Shown here: positions 8,173-16,792 of the stretch, one piece after another
How the letters are laid out: every line of letters begins with the position of its first letter
Position numbering within the stretch: position 1 is the first letter of the stretch
DNA from: Lachnospiraceae bacterium
GTDB taxonomy: Bacteria > Bacillota > Clostridia > Lachnospirales > Lachnospiraceae
NCBI GenBank assembly: GCA_015057025.1
Contig: SVFD01000005.1
Span: 62,001 to 126,000, forward strand
Direction: 5' to 3'
Length of the DNA: 64,000 nt
Position numbers and translations under genes: made by a program
Notes under the pieces: generated by a model
Database searches by the model: none
What the model saw: the letters and a program-made list of their open reading frames with translations, nothing else
Told to the model about the DNA's origin: nothing

Positions 8173-10068
8173 ATGCCCGAAGCAAGAATTAAAACTGACA
8201 TATGTGTCGTTGGTGCAGGTCACGCAGGTTGCGAGGCTGCTTTAGCTTGTGCCAGACTTGGATTTGATACAACGATTTTTACAGTAAGCGTAGAGAGTAT
8301 TGCTCTTATGCCATGTAATCCCAATATTGGCGGAACTTCCAAGGGCCATTTGGTTCGAGAATTGGATGCCCTTGGTGGTGAGATGGGTAAAAATATTGAT
8401 AAAACTTTTATTCAGTCTAAGATGCTTAATGTGTCGAAGGGTCCTGCGGTGCACTCTCTTCGTGCCCAGGCAGACAAGGCGGATTATACCAGAAGTATGC
8501 GCCAGGTCTTAGAGAATCAGGAGAACTTAACCATCAAGCAGGGTGAGGTTTGCGAAATTCTTACAAAGGAAGGTGTAGATGGTAAGCCTGTAGTTTGTGG
8601 TGTTAGAATTTTTACGGGGACAATATATGAATGTAAGGCCGTGATTCTCTGTACCGGCACTTATTTAAAGGCTCGTTGTCTTTGCGGTGAGTCTATTACT
8701 TATACAGGACCCAACGGTTTGCAGGCAGCAAATCATTTGACAGAATCACTTGAAAAATTAGGTGTGAAACTTCGTCGTTTTAAAACAGGTACTCCTGCCC
8801 GCATGGATAAAAGAAGTTTGGATTTTAGTAAAATGGAAGAACAGGTGGGTGATGAGAAAATTATTCCTTTTTCTTTTTCAACCAATCCGGCAGATATTCA
8901 GAAAGAACAGGTTAGCTGTTATTTAACTTATACTAATGAAAAAACTCATGAAATTATTCGCGGCAATTTGGATCGTTCACCGATTTATGCCGGAATTATT
9001 GAGGGTACCGGTCCCAGATATTGTCCGTCCATCGAAGATAAAGTTGTAAAATTTGCCGATAAAGAAAGACATCAGGTTTTTATTGAGCCGGAAGGTCTCT
9101 ATACCAATGAAATGTATGTCGGAGGTATGTCCTCTTCTCTTCCTGAAGATGTACAGATTGCAATGTACCGTACTGTACCCGGTATGGAAAATTGCCGTAT
9201 TGTGCGTAATGCTTATGCGATTGAGTATGATTGTTTGGAGTCAGGAGAATTAACACCCTCACTTGAGATTAAAAATATAAGTGGATTATTTTCAGCAGGA
9301 CAGTTTAACGGAAGCAGCGGCTATGAGGAAGCTGCAGCCCAAGGTTTGATTGCCGGAATTAATGCATGCCTTCAGTTAAAAGGTAAGGAACCTTTGATTC
9401 TTGATAGAAGTGAAGCATATATCGGAGTTTTGATTGATGATTTAGTAACGAAGGATAATCGTGAGCCTTATCGTATGATGACTTCCCGTGCAGAATACAG
9501 ACTTTTACTTCGTCAGGATAATGCAGATTTAAGACTTCGTAAGTTTGGACATCAGGTAGGACTTGTGTCAGATGAGCAATACAATCACGTTCTTGAGAAA
9601 GAAAAGCAAATTGCGGAAGAGGTTGCCCGTTTGAAAGAAACCAAAGTCGGTGGTAACAAAGAAGTTCAGGCTTTCTTAGAAGCTCATAATTCTGCGGCAC
9701 TTCGCACAGCTGCTTCTTTGGCAGAGTTAATTTGCAGACCGGAATTAGATTATGATGTGTTAGCTGAAATTGATAAAGATCGTGAACCTTTGTCTGAGGA
9801 AGTAATTGAACAGGTTTTAATTAATATTAAATATGAAGGTTATATTGAACGTCAGCTTCGACAAGTAGAACAGTTTAAAAAAACCGAGAAACGTCGTATT
9901 CCTGCAGATATTGATTATGATGATATTTCAAGCTTACGATTAGAAGCGCGTCAGAAGTTAAAAATGTTTAAACCGATTTCCGTAGGACAAGCTTCCAGAA
10001 TAAGTGGTGTTTCACCGGCAGATATTTCAGTATTATTAATTTATTTAGAGCAAATGAATCGTAGATGA
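8173..10068 (+). CDS. mnmG: tRNA uridine-5-carboxymethylaminomethyl modification enzyme MnmG
   Basis: About 631 residues. The FAD-binding motif [15 protein letters not shown] is at the N-terminus, and [16 protein letters not shown] and [12 protein letters not shown] are conserved family blocks. It is the partner of MnmE in wobble-uridine modification. I choose the ATG at 8173 (MPEARIKTD) because AAGGA at 8161-8165 is correctly spaced; an in-frame ATG at 8137 would add 12 Lys-rich residues and lies inside a possible TACAAT -10 box. Order mnmE-mnmG-rsmG is the standard origin cluster. Confidence 0.97.
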   Translation: MPEARIKTDICVVGAGHAGCEAALACARLGFDTTIFTVSVESIALMPCNPNIGGTSKGHLVRELDALGGEMGKNIDKTFIQSKMLNVSKGPAVHSLRAQADKADYTRSMRQVLENQENLTIKQGEVCEILTKEGVDGKPVVCGVRIFTGTIYECKAVILCTGTYLKARCLCGESITYTGPNGLQAANHLTESLEKLGVKLRRFKTGTPARMDKRSLDFSKMEEQVGDEKIIPFSFSTNPADIQKEQVSCYLTYTNEKTHEIIRGNLDRSPIYAGIIEGTGPRYCPSIEDKVVKFADKERHQVFIEPEGLYTNEMYVGGMSSSLPEDVQIAMYRTVPGMENCRIVRNAYAIEYDCLESGELTPSLEIKNISGLFSAGQFNGSSGYEEAAAQGLIAGINACLQLKGKEPLILDRSEAYIGVLIDDLVTKDNREPYRMMTSRAEYRLLLRQDNADLRLRKFGHQVGLVSDEQYNHVLEKEKQIAEEVARLKETKVGGNKEVQAFLEAHNSAALRTAASLAELICRPELDYDVLAEIDKDREPLSEEVIEQVLINIKYEGYIERQLRQVEQFKKTEKRRIPADIDYDDISSLRLEARQKLKMFKPISVGQASRISGVSPADISVLLIYLEQMNRR

Positions 10069-10167
10069 TTATTAATTCGATTATTTTACGGAAATGCTAT
10101 TTTGTATATTTTAAGAAAAAATTATTTTAATAATATAGTACAAGAAAAGATTTAGAAAGGTCTAATT

Positions 10168-10989
10168 ATGGATACAACCCAACTGACACAATTTCATAAA
10201 GATTTAGCTGAATGGGGAATTATTTTGACTTCTAAACAAGACGAGCAGTTTCTCAAATTTTATGAATTGTTGGTAGAATGGAATTCTTTTATGAATCTGA
10301 CTGCGATTACAGAATTTGATGAAGTTATGAAGAAGCATTTTTTAGATAGTCTTTCATTTGTTCATTATTTAAAAAAATATGGATTTATTTCATCAGAAAA
10401 AAATTGTAATGACGAATTAAGTAAGAAAGCGCTTGGTGAAAAAAGCGAAACAATTATTTTAGATAGTTTATCAAAACAGGAATTTACTTTGATTGATGTG
10501 GGAACCGGTGCCGGTTTTCCGGGAATTCCTTTAGCGATTCTTTTTCCGAAAGCAAAGTTCACGCTTATGGATTCTTTGAATAAGAGAATTAAATTCTTAA
10601 ATGAAGTAATTGAACAATTAGAATTATCTAATGTAGAGACTGTACACTCCCGTGCTGAGGATTTAGCGAGAAATCCTCGATATAGAGAGTGTTATGATTA
10701 TGTTGTTTCAAGAGCAGTAGCGAATCTTTCTACTCTTTCAGAATATTGCTTACCTTTTGTAAAAGTAGAAGGCAAATTTATTTCTTATAAATCAGAGCGT
10801 TTATCAGAGGAGTTGACGGTAGCTGAAAAACCAATTACAATATTAGGTGGATTAGTAAAGGATCAGATTGATTTTAAATTACCTAACTCTGATATTTATC
10901 GAAATCTTTTAGTAATTCAGAAGATGAAATCTACATCAAAAAAATACCCAAGAAAAGCAGGCTTACCATCAAAAGAGCCTCTAATATAA
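10168..10989 (+). CDS. rsmG: 16S rRNA (guanine527-N7)-methyltransferase RsmG
   Basis: 273 residues, about 35 longer than typical RsmG. The SAM-binding motif DVGTGAGFPGIPLAI is near residue 110, and VVSRAVANLSTLSEYCLPFVK near 185 is a family block. The enzyme methylates G527 in the 530 loop of 16S rRNA; its loss gives low-level streptomycin resistance in other bacteria. The extra length is a polar, Lys/Glu/Ser-rich insertion at about residues 72-105, just before the SAM-binding strand, so it is probably a surface loop. This is the last gene of the mnmE-mnmG-rsmG group. Confidence 0.95.
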   Translation: MDTTQLTQFHKDLAEWGIILTSKQDEQFLKFYELLVEWNSFMNLTAITEFDEVMKKHFLDSLSFVHYLKKYGFISSEKNCNDELSKKALGEKSETIILDSLSKQEFTLIDVGTGAGFPGIPLAILFPKAKFTLMDSLNKRIKFLNEVIEQLELSNVETVHSRAEDLARNPRYRECYDYVVSRAVANLSTLSEYCLPFVKVEGKFISYKSERLSEELTVAEKPITILGGLVKDQIDFKLPNSDIYRNLLVIQKMKSTSKKYPRKAGLPSKEPLI

Positions 10990-11122
10990 AATTACATATA
11001 TAATTTAATTATTTTTATTATTTTGTAACATCCCATAATTTTTTTTCGTTATATTTTAAGTGGAATATTATGGGTGATATTGTAATGAAAAAATATTATT
11101 ATATTTCAAAGGAGGTTTATGA

Positions 11123-11815
11123 GTGGAACATAATATTCATTATGATGAAGTAAATTCTGTATATGATTCTGTAAAACAATTATATTTAGAATATTGTGAA
11201 GAACTGAATAATGAAAAGAAACGATTGGAACTTCTAAACAATAACATAAGAGAAATAAAAGATTATATTAAATATCTCCAAGAATATCATAATAGTGATT
11301 CTTTTGTATTTTCTCCAAGAGGAGTTATTTCTAAAACAACCGGGAAAAAGCAAGAAGGTGTATATGATACCGGGAAAATAATTGATTTTACAGATGCAGA
11401 AAAAAAAGAGCAGGAATTAGAGTATCTCGAGAATAATAAAATTAGCATTGAAGAAAAAATAAAACAATTAGAAAAAAATATTTTTCTTTTAGAACAAAAT
11501 AAAAAAATATTAAAGGAAGTTACTACTCTTAAAGAAAGATACGATAATGAAAAAGCAGTATATGAAGAAGAGCAGAAACATGCTATTGATAAGTACGTAG
11601 AAAAAAGAGAAGAATTACAAAAGTGTCTGAAGGACGGACCGATCGAGAAATTATCTTATTTATCTCATATGATTGATATGGTTAATAGTTTTATAGATAA
11701 TGACCCGGTACGTGCGAAGCTGGAACTGATGAAAATTAAGGACAACCTTCAAGATGTATCGAAGGACTTAGAAGAGATTGCGAAGGTTCCGGAAGAAGGA
11801 GATAACTTATTGTAA
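11123..11815 (+). CDS. DegS-like coiled-coil sensor protein lacking a histidine kinase ATPase domain
   Basis: 230 residues from a GTG start at 11123, with AAAGGAGGT at 11108-11116; the nearby ATG at 11119 is out of frame and stops at once. Residues about 25-160 are a Glu/Lys-rich coiled coil like the sensor part of DegS. Residues about 175-220 (LSHMIDMVNSFIDNDPVRAK and following) resemble the second half of a NarL-type kinase dimerisation domain, where DegS has EKA-REEL-ELK. The protein then stops: no N, G1 or G2 box of an ATPase follows. The stop overlaps the start of the next gene (TAATG), so the truncation is not a frameshift. No membrane segment is seen. It may modulate the regulator rather than phosphorylate it. 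Function unproven. Confidence 0.6.
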   Translation: MEHNIHYDEVNSVYDSVKQLYLEYCEELNNEKKRLELLNNNIREIKDYIKYLQEYHNSDSFVFSPRGVISKTTGKKQEGVYDTGKIIDFTDAEKKEQELEYLENNKISIEEKIKQLEKNIFLLEQNKKILKEVTTLKERYDNEKAVYEEEQKHAIDKYVEKREELQKCLKDGPIEKLSYLSHMIDMVNSFIDNDPVRAKLELMKIKDNLQDVSKDLEEIAKVPEEGDNLL

Positions 11816-12453
11816 TGTATATTCGTATCGGAATAGTTGATGACCATAATGTTATGCGTGATGGCGTCAAAAACATAATTGAATTTAACAGTGATTATAG
11901 TGTTATTTTTCAAGCCAGCAATGGAAAGGAGTGTTTAGATTACTTAGAGGAAAACCATTGTATAGTTGATATTCTTTTATTAGATATATGTATGCCAAAA
12001 CTGGATGGATTTAAAGTTTTAGAAACAATAAAGAAAAGATATTATCACATAAGAACCATATTTCTGACATCCTATGAAGATAATAAGCATTTCTTTAATG
12101 CGCTAGATTCAGGAGTTGATGGTTATTTATTAAAGAATATTGGATATGATGAGTTGTTATATGCTATTAGTGAGGTAAGCAAAGGACTTGCATATATTGA
12201 TAAAAGAATGAACCTTTCTTTTAAAGAATATGTTTCTGATATAGAAATACCAAAGGAAAAATTAACGAAAAGAGAAAAAGAAATTATTACATATGTTGCT
12301 GCAGGTAAGTTAAATAAAGAAATTGCTTTTGAGTTAGAAATTAGGGAGGAAACTGTTAAAAATCATTTAACAAGAATTTTTCATAAATTAAATGTAAGTG
12401 ATAGAACTCAAGCAGCAATATGTGCATTTAAAAATCATTTTATAGATATATAA
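11815..12453 (+). CDS. NarL/DegU-type response regulator with LuxR DNA-binding domain
   Basis: 212 residues. The receiver domain (1-125) has IVDDHN at the N-terminus, the phospho-acceptor Asp in LLLDICMPKLDGF near residue 57, Thr in IFLTSYE and Lys in YLLKN, so it looks phosphorylation-competent. The LuxR-type helix-turn-helix follows: KLTKREKEIITYVAAGKLNKEI and EETVKNHLTRIFHKLNV. It starts inside the stop codon of the DegS-like gene, so the two are translationally coupled. Since that partner has no kinase domain, the phosphate source must lie elsewhere, or the regulator acts without phosphorylation. Confidence 0.9.
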   Translation: MYIRIGIVDDHNVMRDGVKNIIEFNSDYSVIFQASNGKECLDYLEENHCIVDILLLDICMPKLDGFKVLETIKKRYYHIRTIFLTSYEDNKHFFNALDSGVDGYLLKNIGYDELLYAISEVSKGLAYIDKRMNLSFKEYVSDIEIPKEKLTKREKEIITYVAAGKLNKEIAFELEIREETVKNHLTRIFHKLNVSDRTQAAICAFKNHFIDI

Positions 12454-12508
12454 GAAATAAAAAGAATTTAAATCAATATCTTGTGTTCATTTTAAAAAGT
12501 ATATATAA

Positions 12509-12517
12509 TTATCCACA
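12509..12517 (+). promoter_or_regulatory. DnaA box in the parA leader (left)
   Basis: A perfect TTATCCACA, 16 bp left of the first parS site. It is one of two perfect boxes in the 398-bp gap between the response regulator and parA. Confidence 0.6.
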
Positions 12518-12532
12518 GTTTCTTATTAAGAA

Positions 12533-12548
12533 TGTTTCACGTGAAACA
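12533..12548 (+). other. parS: parS site 1
   Basis: The 16-bp palindrome TGTTTCACGTGAAACA, identical to the consensus bacterial parS. ParB binds and spreads from such sites to load condensin and segregate origins. It lies upstream of the parA-parB genes, about 9 kb from the origin. Confidence 0.97.
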
Positions 12549-12583
12549 TTCTTATTTTATAAAAAGCTAAACACAATATATAA

Positions 12584-12599
12584 TGTTTCACGTGAAACA
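12584..12599 (+). other. parS: parS site 2
   Basis: A second perfect TGTTTCACGTGAAACA, 51 bp after the first. Together they form a parS cluster in the parA leader. Confidence 0.97.
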
Positions 12600-12625
12600 T
12601 AAAATCAATATCTTGTTATTAAAAA

Positions 12626-12677
12626 TGTGAAACATTTATAAAATACTGTGAAACATCGAATAAATCTATGTTTCACA
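12626..12677. repeat. Everted parS half-sites
   Basis: TGTGAAACAT occurs at 12626-12635 and at 12647-12656, and its complement ATGTTTCACA at 12668-12677. The last two form a perfect 10-bp inverted repeat with an 11-bp loop. Each arm contains one parS half-site, but in the opposite order from parS (GTGAAACA first, then TGTTTCAC). There is no T-tract after the hairpin, so it is not a simple terminator. Confidence 0.7.
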
Positions 12678-12681
12678 GATT

Positions 12682-12690
12682 TTATCCACA
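12682..12690 (+). promoter_or_regulatory. DnaA box in the parA leader (right)
   Basis: A second perfect TTATCCACA in the same orientation as the first, four bases after the everted half-site hairpin and about 100 bp before the parA promoter. Confidence 0.6.
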
Positions 12691-12785
12691 AATCCACCAC
12701 CACAATATCTAGTCTTATAAGGATTATTTTTAATATATAAACAAAGAAAAATCTTTTTTTTCTTATAGATAAAGATGTGAAATAG

Positions 12786-12794
12786 TGGTATAAT
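12786..12794 (+). promoter_or_regulatory. Extended -10 promoter of parA
   Basis: TGGTATAAT is a perfect extended -10 element (TGn-TATAAT). The -35 region is poor. The predicted start lies about 50 bp before parA. Confidence 0.65.
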
Positions 12795-12851
12795 CACTTA
12801 GCTAGGGAATAAAGAGAGAATAAATAATCCTATAAAAGATTGGAGAGTAAA

Positions 12852-13616
12852 ATGGGAAAAATTATTGCAATTGCAAATCAAAAAGGTGGAGTAGGTAAAA
12901 CAACTACTTCCATTAATTTATCTGCCGCATTGGCAGCTCAAGGAAAGAAAGTATTAATCATTGATACAGATCCTCAGGGTAATGCAACAAGTGGGTTTGG
13001 TGTAGAAAAGAATGATTTGGAAAATACCGTATATGAATTAATGCTCAATGAGTGTTCTATTCAAGAGTGTATTATAAATGAAGTAATTCCGAATTTGGAC
13101 ATGCTTCCCACTAATGTAAATCTTGCAGCAATTGAAATCGAAACAATTGATGTAGAAAATAAAGAATATATTTTAAAAAATGAAATTGATTGGGTGAAGG
13201 ATAAGTATGATTTTATTATTATTGATTGTCCTCCCTCATTAAGTATGTTGACAGTAAATGCAATGACAGCAGCAGACAGTGTTTTAGTACCAATTCAATG
13301 TGAATACTATGCTTTGGAAGGTTTAAGTCAATTAATACATACTATTAATTTGGTAAAAACCAGATTAAATGCTGATTTAGAAATGGAAGGCGTTGTATTT
13401 ACTATGTATGATTCCAGAACTAATTTATCAGCCGAAGTAGTAGAAAATGTTAAAGAAAATTTGGATGAACGTATTTTTGAAACAGTGATTCCCAGAAATA
13501 TTCGACTTGCTGAAGCACCAAGTTTTGGTCAGCCTATTACAATATATGATCCAAAGTCAGCAGGGTCATTAAGCTATCTTGCATTGGCAGAGGAAATTAT
13601 TAGAGTAAACAGATAA
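12852..13616 (+). CDS. parA: Chromosome partitioning ATPase ParA/Soj
   Basis: 254 residues starting MGKIIAIANQKGGVGKTT, the deviant Walker A (KGGVGKT) of ParA ATPases. DTDPQGNATSGFG and IIDCPPSLSMLTVNAM are the Walker A' and B blocks. ParA binds DNA non-specifically when ATP-bound and works with ParB to position origins; in Bacillus the monomer also inhibits DnaA. I use the ATG at 12852, with GGAG six bases upstream; an in-frame TTG at 12840 would add four residues. It is followed by parB 55 bp later, and parS sites lie in its leader. Confidence 0.97.
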   Translation: MGKIIAIANQKGGVGKTTTSINLSAALAAQGKKVLIIDTDPQGNATSGFGVEKNDLENTVYELMLNECSIQECIINEVIPNLDMLPTNVNLAAIEIETIDVENKEYILKNEIDWVKDKYDFIIIDCPPSLSMLTVNAMTAADSVLVPIQCEYYALEGLSQLIHTINLVKTRLNADLEMEGVVFTMYDSRTNLSAEVVENVKENLDERIFETVIPRNIRLAEAPSFGQPITIYDPKSAGSLSYLALAEEIIRVNR

Positions 13617-13671
13617 GTATAACGATTGAAATAATTATAAGGGAAAGGTTGCGTAAGAGGAGGAAAATATT

Positions 13672-14595
13672 ATGGCATTAGGTACACCCAAAAAAGAAGT
13701 GGGCACAAAGAAAGCGGGAACGGAGAAAAAAAGAATTGGTAAAGGCTTGGATGCGTTAATTCCAAGTGGCGGAGTAACAAAAACAGCAGAAAGTCCTATT
13801 AAGCCGGAAGATAAAGAGGGAGTTGTAAAAGTTAAAATTTCTAAGGTGGAGCCAAATCGTGAGCAGCCCCGTAAGAATTTTGACGAGGATGCTTTGCAGG
13901 AATTAGCAGAATCCATTAAGCAGTTTGGTGTGCTTCAGCCTATCCTTGTTCAGGAACGAGAAGATTATTATGAAATTATTGCAGGTGAACGTCGTTGGCG
14001 TGCAGCAAATATCGCAGGCTTAAAAGAGGTTCCGGTTATTATTCGTAATTTAACTGAGCAGGAAATTGTTGAAATTGCTTTGATTGAAAACATTCAGCGC
14101 GAAGATTTAAACCCTATCGAAGAAGCGCAGGCATATAAGAGACTTTTAACGGAATTCAATTTGAAACAGGATGAGGTTGCAGAGCGTGTATCTAAAAGCC
14201 GTACAGCAGTAACCAATTCTATGCGTTTGTTAAAATTATCTGATGATGTACAGCAGATGGTTATCGATGAAATGATTACTACAGGACATGCAAGAGCATT
14301 GCTTGCAATTGAAGACCCGGAACAGCAGTATATTCTTGCACAGAAAGTTTTTGACGAGAAGTTGTCTGTACGTGATATTGAAAAGCTCGTAAAGAATTTA
14401 GGTAAAACTAAGGTTCAGAAGAAGAGTAAAGAAAAACAGCTTAGTGCCATTTATCAGGAAATTGAAGAGGCACTGAAAGGAAAGCTCAGTACAAAAGTAA
14501 GTATTGTTGCCAAGGAAAATGGTGCCGGTAAGATTGAAGTAGAATTTTTCTCACACGAAGAACTGGATCGTTTGATGGAGCTTATTATGAGGTAG
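13672..14595 (+). CDS. parB: Chromosome partitioning protein ParB/Spo0J
   Basis: 307 residues. After a basic N-terminal tail (residues 1-50) with the ParA-stimulating Lys-rich segment, the CTPase/ParB domain shows PNREQPRKNFDEDALQELAE, then AGERRWRAANIAGL (the GERRxRA box) and IENIQREDLNPIEEA. A helix-turn-helix near residues 160-200 (QDEVAERVSKSRTAVTNSMR) binds parS. The C-terminal dimer domain ends at LMELIMR. An AAGAGGAGG site precedes the ATG. Together with the two parS sites upstream, this is a complete segregation module. Confidence 0.97.
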   Translation: MALGTPKKEVGTKKAGTEKKRIGKGLDALIPSGGVTKTAESPIKPEDKEGVVKVKISKVEPNREQPRKNFDEDALQELAESIKQFGVLQPILVQEREDYYEIIAGERRWRAANIAGLKEVPVIIRNLTEQEIVEIALIENIQREDLNPIEEAQAYKRLLTEFNLKQDEVAERVSKSRTAVTNSMRLLKLSDDVQQMVIDEMITTGHARALLAIEDPEQQYILAQKVFDEKLSVRDIEKLVKNLGKTKVQKKSKEKQLSAIYQEIEEALKGKLSTKVSIVAKENGAGKIEVEFFSHEELDRLMELIMR

Positions 14596-14727
14596 GCTTC
14601 CATAATATTAGATATATATACAAAATATAGACTATAAAGAAGTACCAATACAACATACAGAAGTTTTATATATTAAGAAATACGCAGAAATAAAATACAT
14701 ACGTAGTTTAAAAAGAAAAGGTGAATT

Positions 14728-15240
14728 ATGAACAGTAAATTATTAGAAGCAATCGGACTTGGAAATTTAGATATTGCATATGTTTTGACTTTTATGTTGG
14801 TATGTATTATTGCTTTAGCAGTTTTGGTAATCTGCCAGATGAATCAAAATAAAAAGCTTCGTAAAAAATACGAGAAATTTTTGCAGGGTAAAAATGCAAA
14901 AAGCTTAGAAACACAAATTACGGAGTTATGCGAAACCCACGATATCTTAAAGAAAACATCGGATGCCCATACCAGACAAATTAAAGATTTGTATAAAAAG
15001 CATAAAACAACTTTCCAGAAATCTGCAATTGTAAAATATGATGCTTTTAAGGAAATGGGAGGTAAGCTTAGTTTTTGCTTAGTAATGCTTGATGAAGAAG
15101 ATGATGGATTTGTATTAAATTCAGTACATAGCAGTGATGGATGTTATTCATACACAAAGAAGATTAAAAAAGGCGAAAGCGATGTAGCTTTGGGTGACGA
15201 AGAAAAATATGCTTTGGAAAAGGCTATGAAATCAGAGTAA
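14728..15240 (+). CDS. DUF4446 family membrane-anchored protein
   Basis: 170 residues. One membrane helix near residues 17-37 (AYVLTFMLVCIIALAVLVI) is followed by a basic coiled-coil segment (40-100) and a small C-terminal domain with KSAIVKYDAFKEMGGKLSFCLVMLDEEDDG. This pattern is that of DUF4446, a family of unknown function found next to parB in Firmicutes. Position after parB supports the call. It lies 132 bp downstream of parB and 157 bp before serS, and could be tied to envelope or chromosome positioning, but that is only inferred from context. Confidence 0.85.
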   Translation: MNSKLLEAIGLGNLDIAYVLTFMLVCIIALAVLVICQMNQNKKLRKKYEKFLQGKNAKSLETQITELCETHDILKKTSDAHTRQIKDLYKKHKTTFQKSAIVKYDAFKEMGGKLSFCLVMLDEEDDGFVLNSVHSSDGCYSYTKKIKKGESDVALGDEEKYALEKAMKSE

Positions 15241-15397
15241 AAATAATATAACGAAGAAAAATAACTTTTTGTTACAAAAAAATTTTTTTTCGTAAAATTT
15301 TTAGAATATTGAGTTAATGTAGTTAAAAAATTGTAAAATAATATCTTTTACAAACGATTATAATAAAAACAGGGTAAAACCCAAAATGGAGGACAAC

Positions 15398-16678
15398 ATG
15401 ATTGATATTAAGTTTTTGAGAGAAAATCCGGAAGTAGTTAAGGAGAATATTCGTAAAAAATTTCAGGATTCTAAGCTGGCATTGGTGGATGAGGTAATTG
15501 CGCTTGATGAAGAAAGAAGAAAAACCCAGCAGGAAGCGGATGATTTAAAAGCGAATCGTAATAAAATTTCTAAGCAGATTGGTGCTTTGATGGCTCAGGG
15601 TAAAAAAGAAGAAGCAGAAGAGGTTAAAGCTAAGGTAGCCGCAGATGCAAAGCGTTTGGAAGAATTGGATGCAAAGCAGAAGGAATTAGAAGAAAAAACA
15701 ACCAATATCATGATGGTGATTCCTAATATTATTGATCCTAGTGTACCTATTGGTAAGGACGATTCTGAAAATGTAGAAGTTACCAAGTACGGTGAACCTG
15801 TAGTACCAGATTTTGAAATTCCTTATCATACTGAAATTATGGAGAAATTCAACGGTATCGATTTGGACGCTGCACGAGATGTTGCCGGAAACGGATTTTA
15901 TTATCTTATGGGTGATATTGCAAGATTGCATTCCGCAGTTATCAGCTATGCCCGCGATTTTATGATTGACAGAGGATTTACTTATTGTGTACCTCCTTTT
16001 ATGATTCGTAGTAACGTAGTTACCGGTGTTATGAGTTTTGCGGAAATGGATTCCATGATGTATAAGATTGAAGGTGAAGACCTTTACTTAATCGGAACCA
16101 GCGAACATTCCATGATTGGTAAGTTTATCGATAAAATGCTTCCGGAAGAAGAATTACCTAAGACACTTACCAGTTATTCACCCTGTTTCCGTAAGGAAAA
16201 GGGTGCTCACGGTATCGAAGAAAGAGGCGTTTATCGTATTCACCAGTTTGAAAAGCAGGAAATGATCGTTGTATGTAAGCCGGAAGAAAGTGCTATATGG
16301 TTTGAAAAATTGTGGCAGAACACTGTTGATTTATTCCGTTCTTTGGACATTCCCGTAAGAACATTGGAATGTTGCTCTGGTGACTTAGCTGACTTAAAAG
16401 TAAAATCTTTCGACGTGGAAGCATGGTCTCCCAGACAGAAGAAGTACTTCGAGGTTGGCAGTTGCTCTAATTTAGGTGATGCTCAGGCAAGAAGATTAAA
16501 AATTCGTGTAAAGGGTGCAGACAATAACAAGTATTTTGCGCATACATTAAACAATACTGTAGTTGCTCCTCCTCGTATGTTAATTGCATTTTTGGAGAAC
16601 AATCTTCAGGAAGACGGTTCTGTACGTATCCCTGAGGCATTGAGACCTTACATGGGCGGAAAAACTGAAATCAGATAA
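15398..16678 (+). CDS. serS: Serine-tRNA ligase
   Basis: 426 residues. Residues 1-110 form the tRNA-binding antiparallel coiled coil (MIDIKFLRENPEVVKENIRK, then Lys/Glu-rich helices). The class II catalytic core has TSEHSMIGKF, motif 2 with SPCFRKEKGAHGIEERGVYR, and motif 3 with NNTVVAPPRMLIAFLENN. Motif 3 differs from the common NGSGLA-GR version but keeps the Arg. I use the ATG at 15398 because the ATG at 15386 lies within the GGAGGA ribosome site. The 157-bp leader is too short for a T-box. Confidence 0.96.
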   Translation: MIDIKFLRENPEVVKENIRKKFQDSKLALVDEVIALDEERRKTQQEADDLKANRNKISKQIGALMAQGKKEEAEEVKAKVAADAKRLEELDAKQKELEEKTTNIMMVIPNIIDPSVPIGKDDSENVEVTKYGEPVVPDFEIPYHTEIMEKFNGIDLDAARDVAGNGFYYLMGDIARLHSAVISYARDFMIDRGFTYCVPPFMIRSNVVTGVMSFAEMDSMMYKIEGEDLYLIGTSEHSMIGKFIDKMLPEEELPKTLTSYSPCFRKEKGAHGIEERGVYRIHQFEKQEMIVVCKPEESAIWFEKLWQNTVDLFRSLDIPVRTLECCSGDLADLKVKSFDVEAWSPRQKKYFEVGSCSNLGDAQARRLKIRVKGADNNKYFAHTLNNTVVAPPRMLIAFLENNLQEDGSVRIPEALRPYMGGKTEIR

Positions 16679-16792
16679 TGTTTTATAAAGGATAGGGTTA
16701 ATTTCAAATATAATCGACTTTAATCTATGTATAAATTAAGTAGTAATTAACCAAATACATTTGTAAATCAGATACAAAGGGAGGTGAAATTC

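Noticed and set aside
15241-15397. T-box before serS
   Set aside because: The gap is too short and has no T-box motif or terminator.
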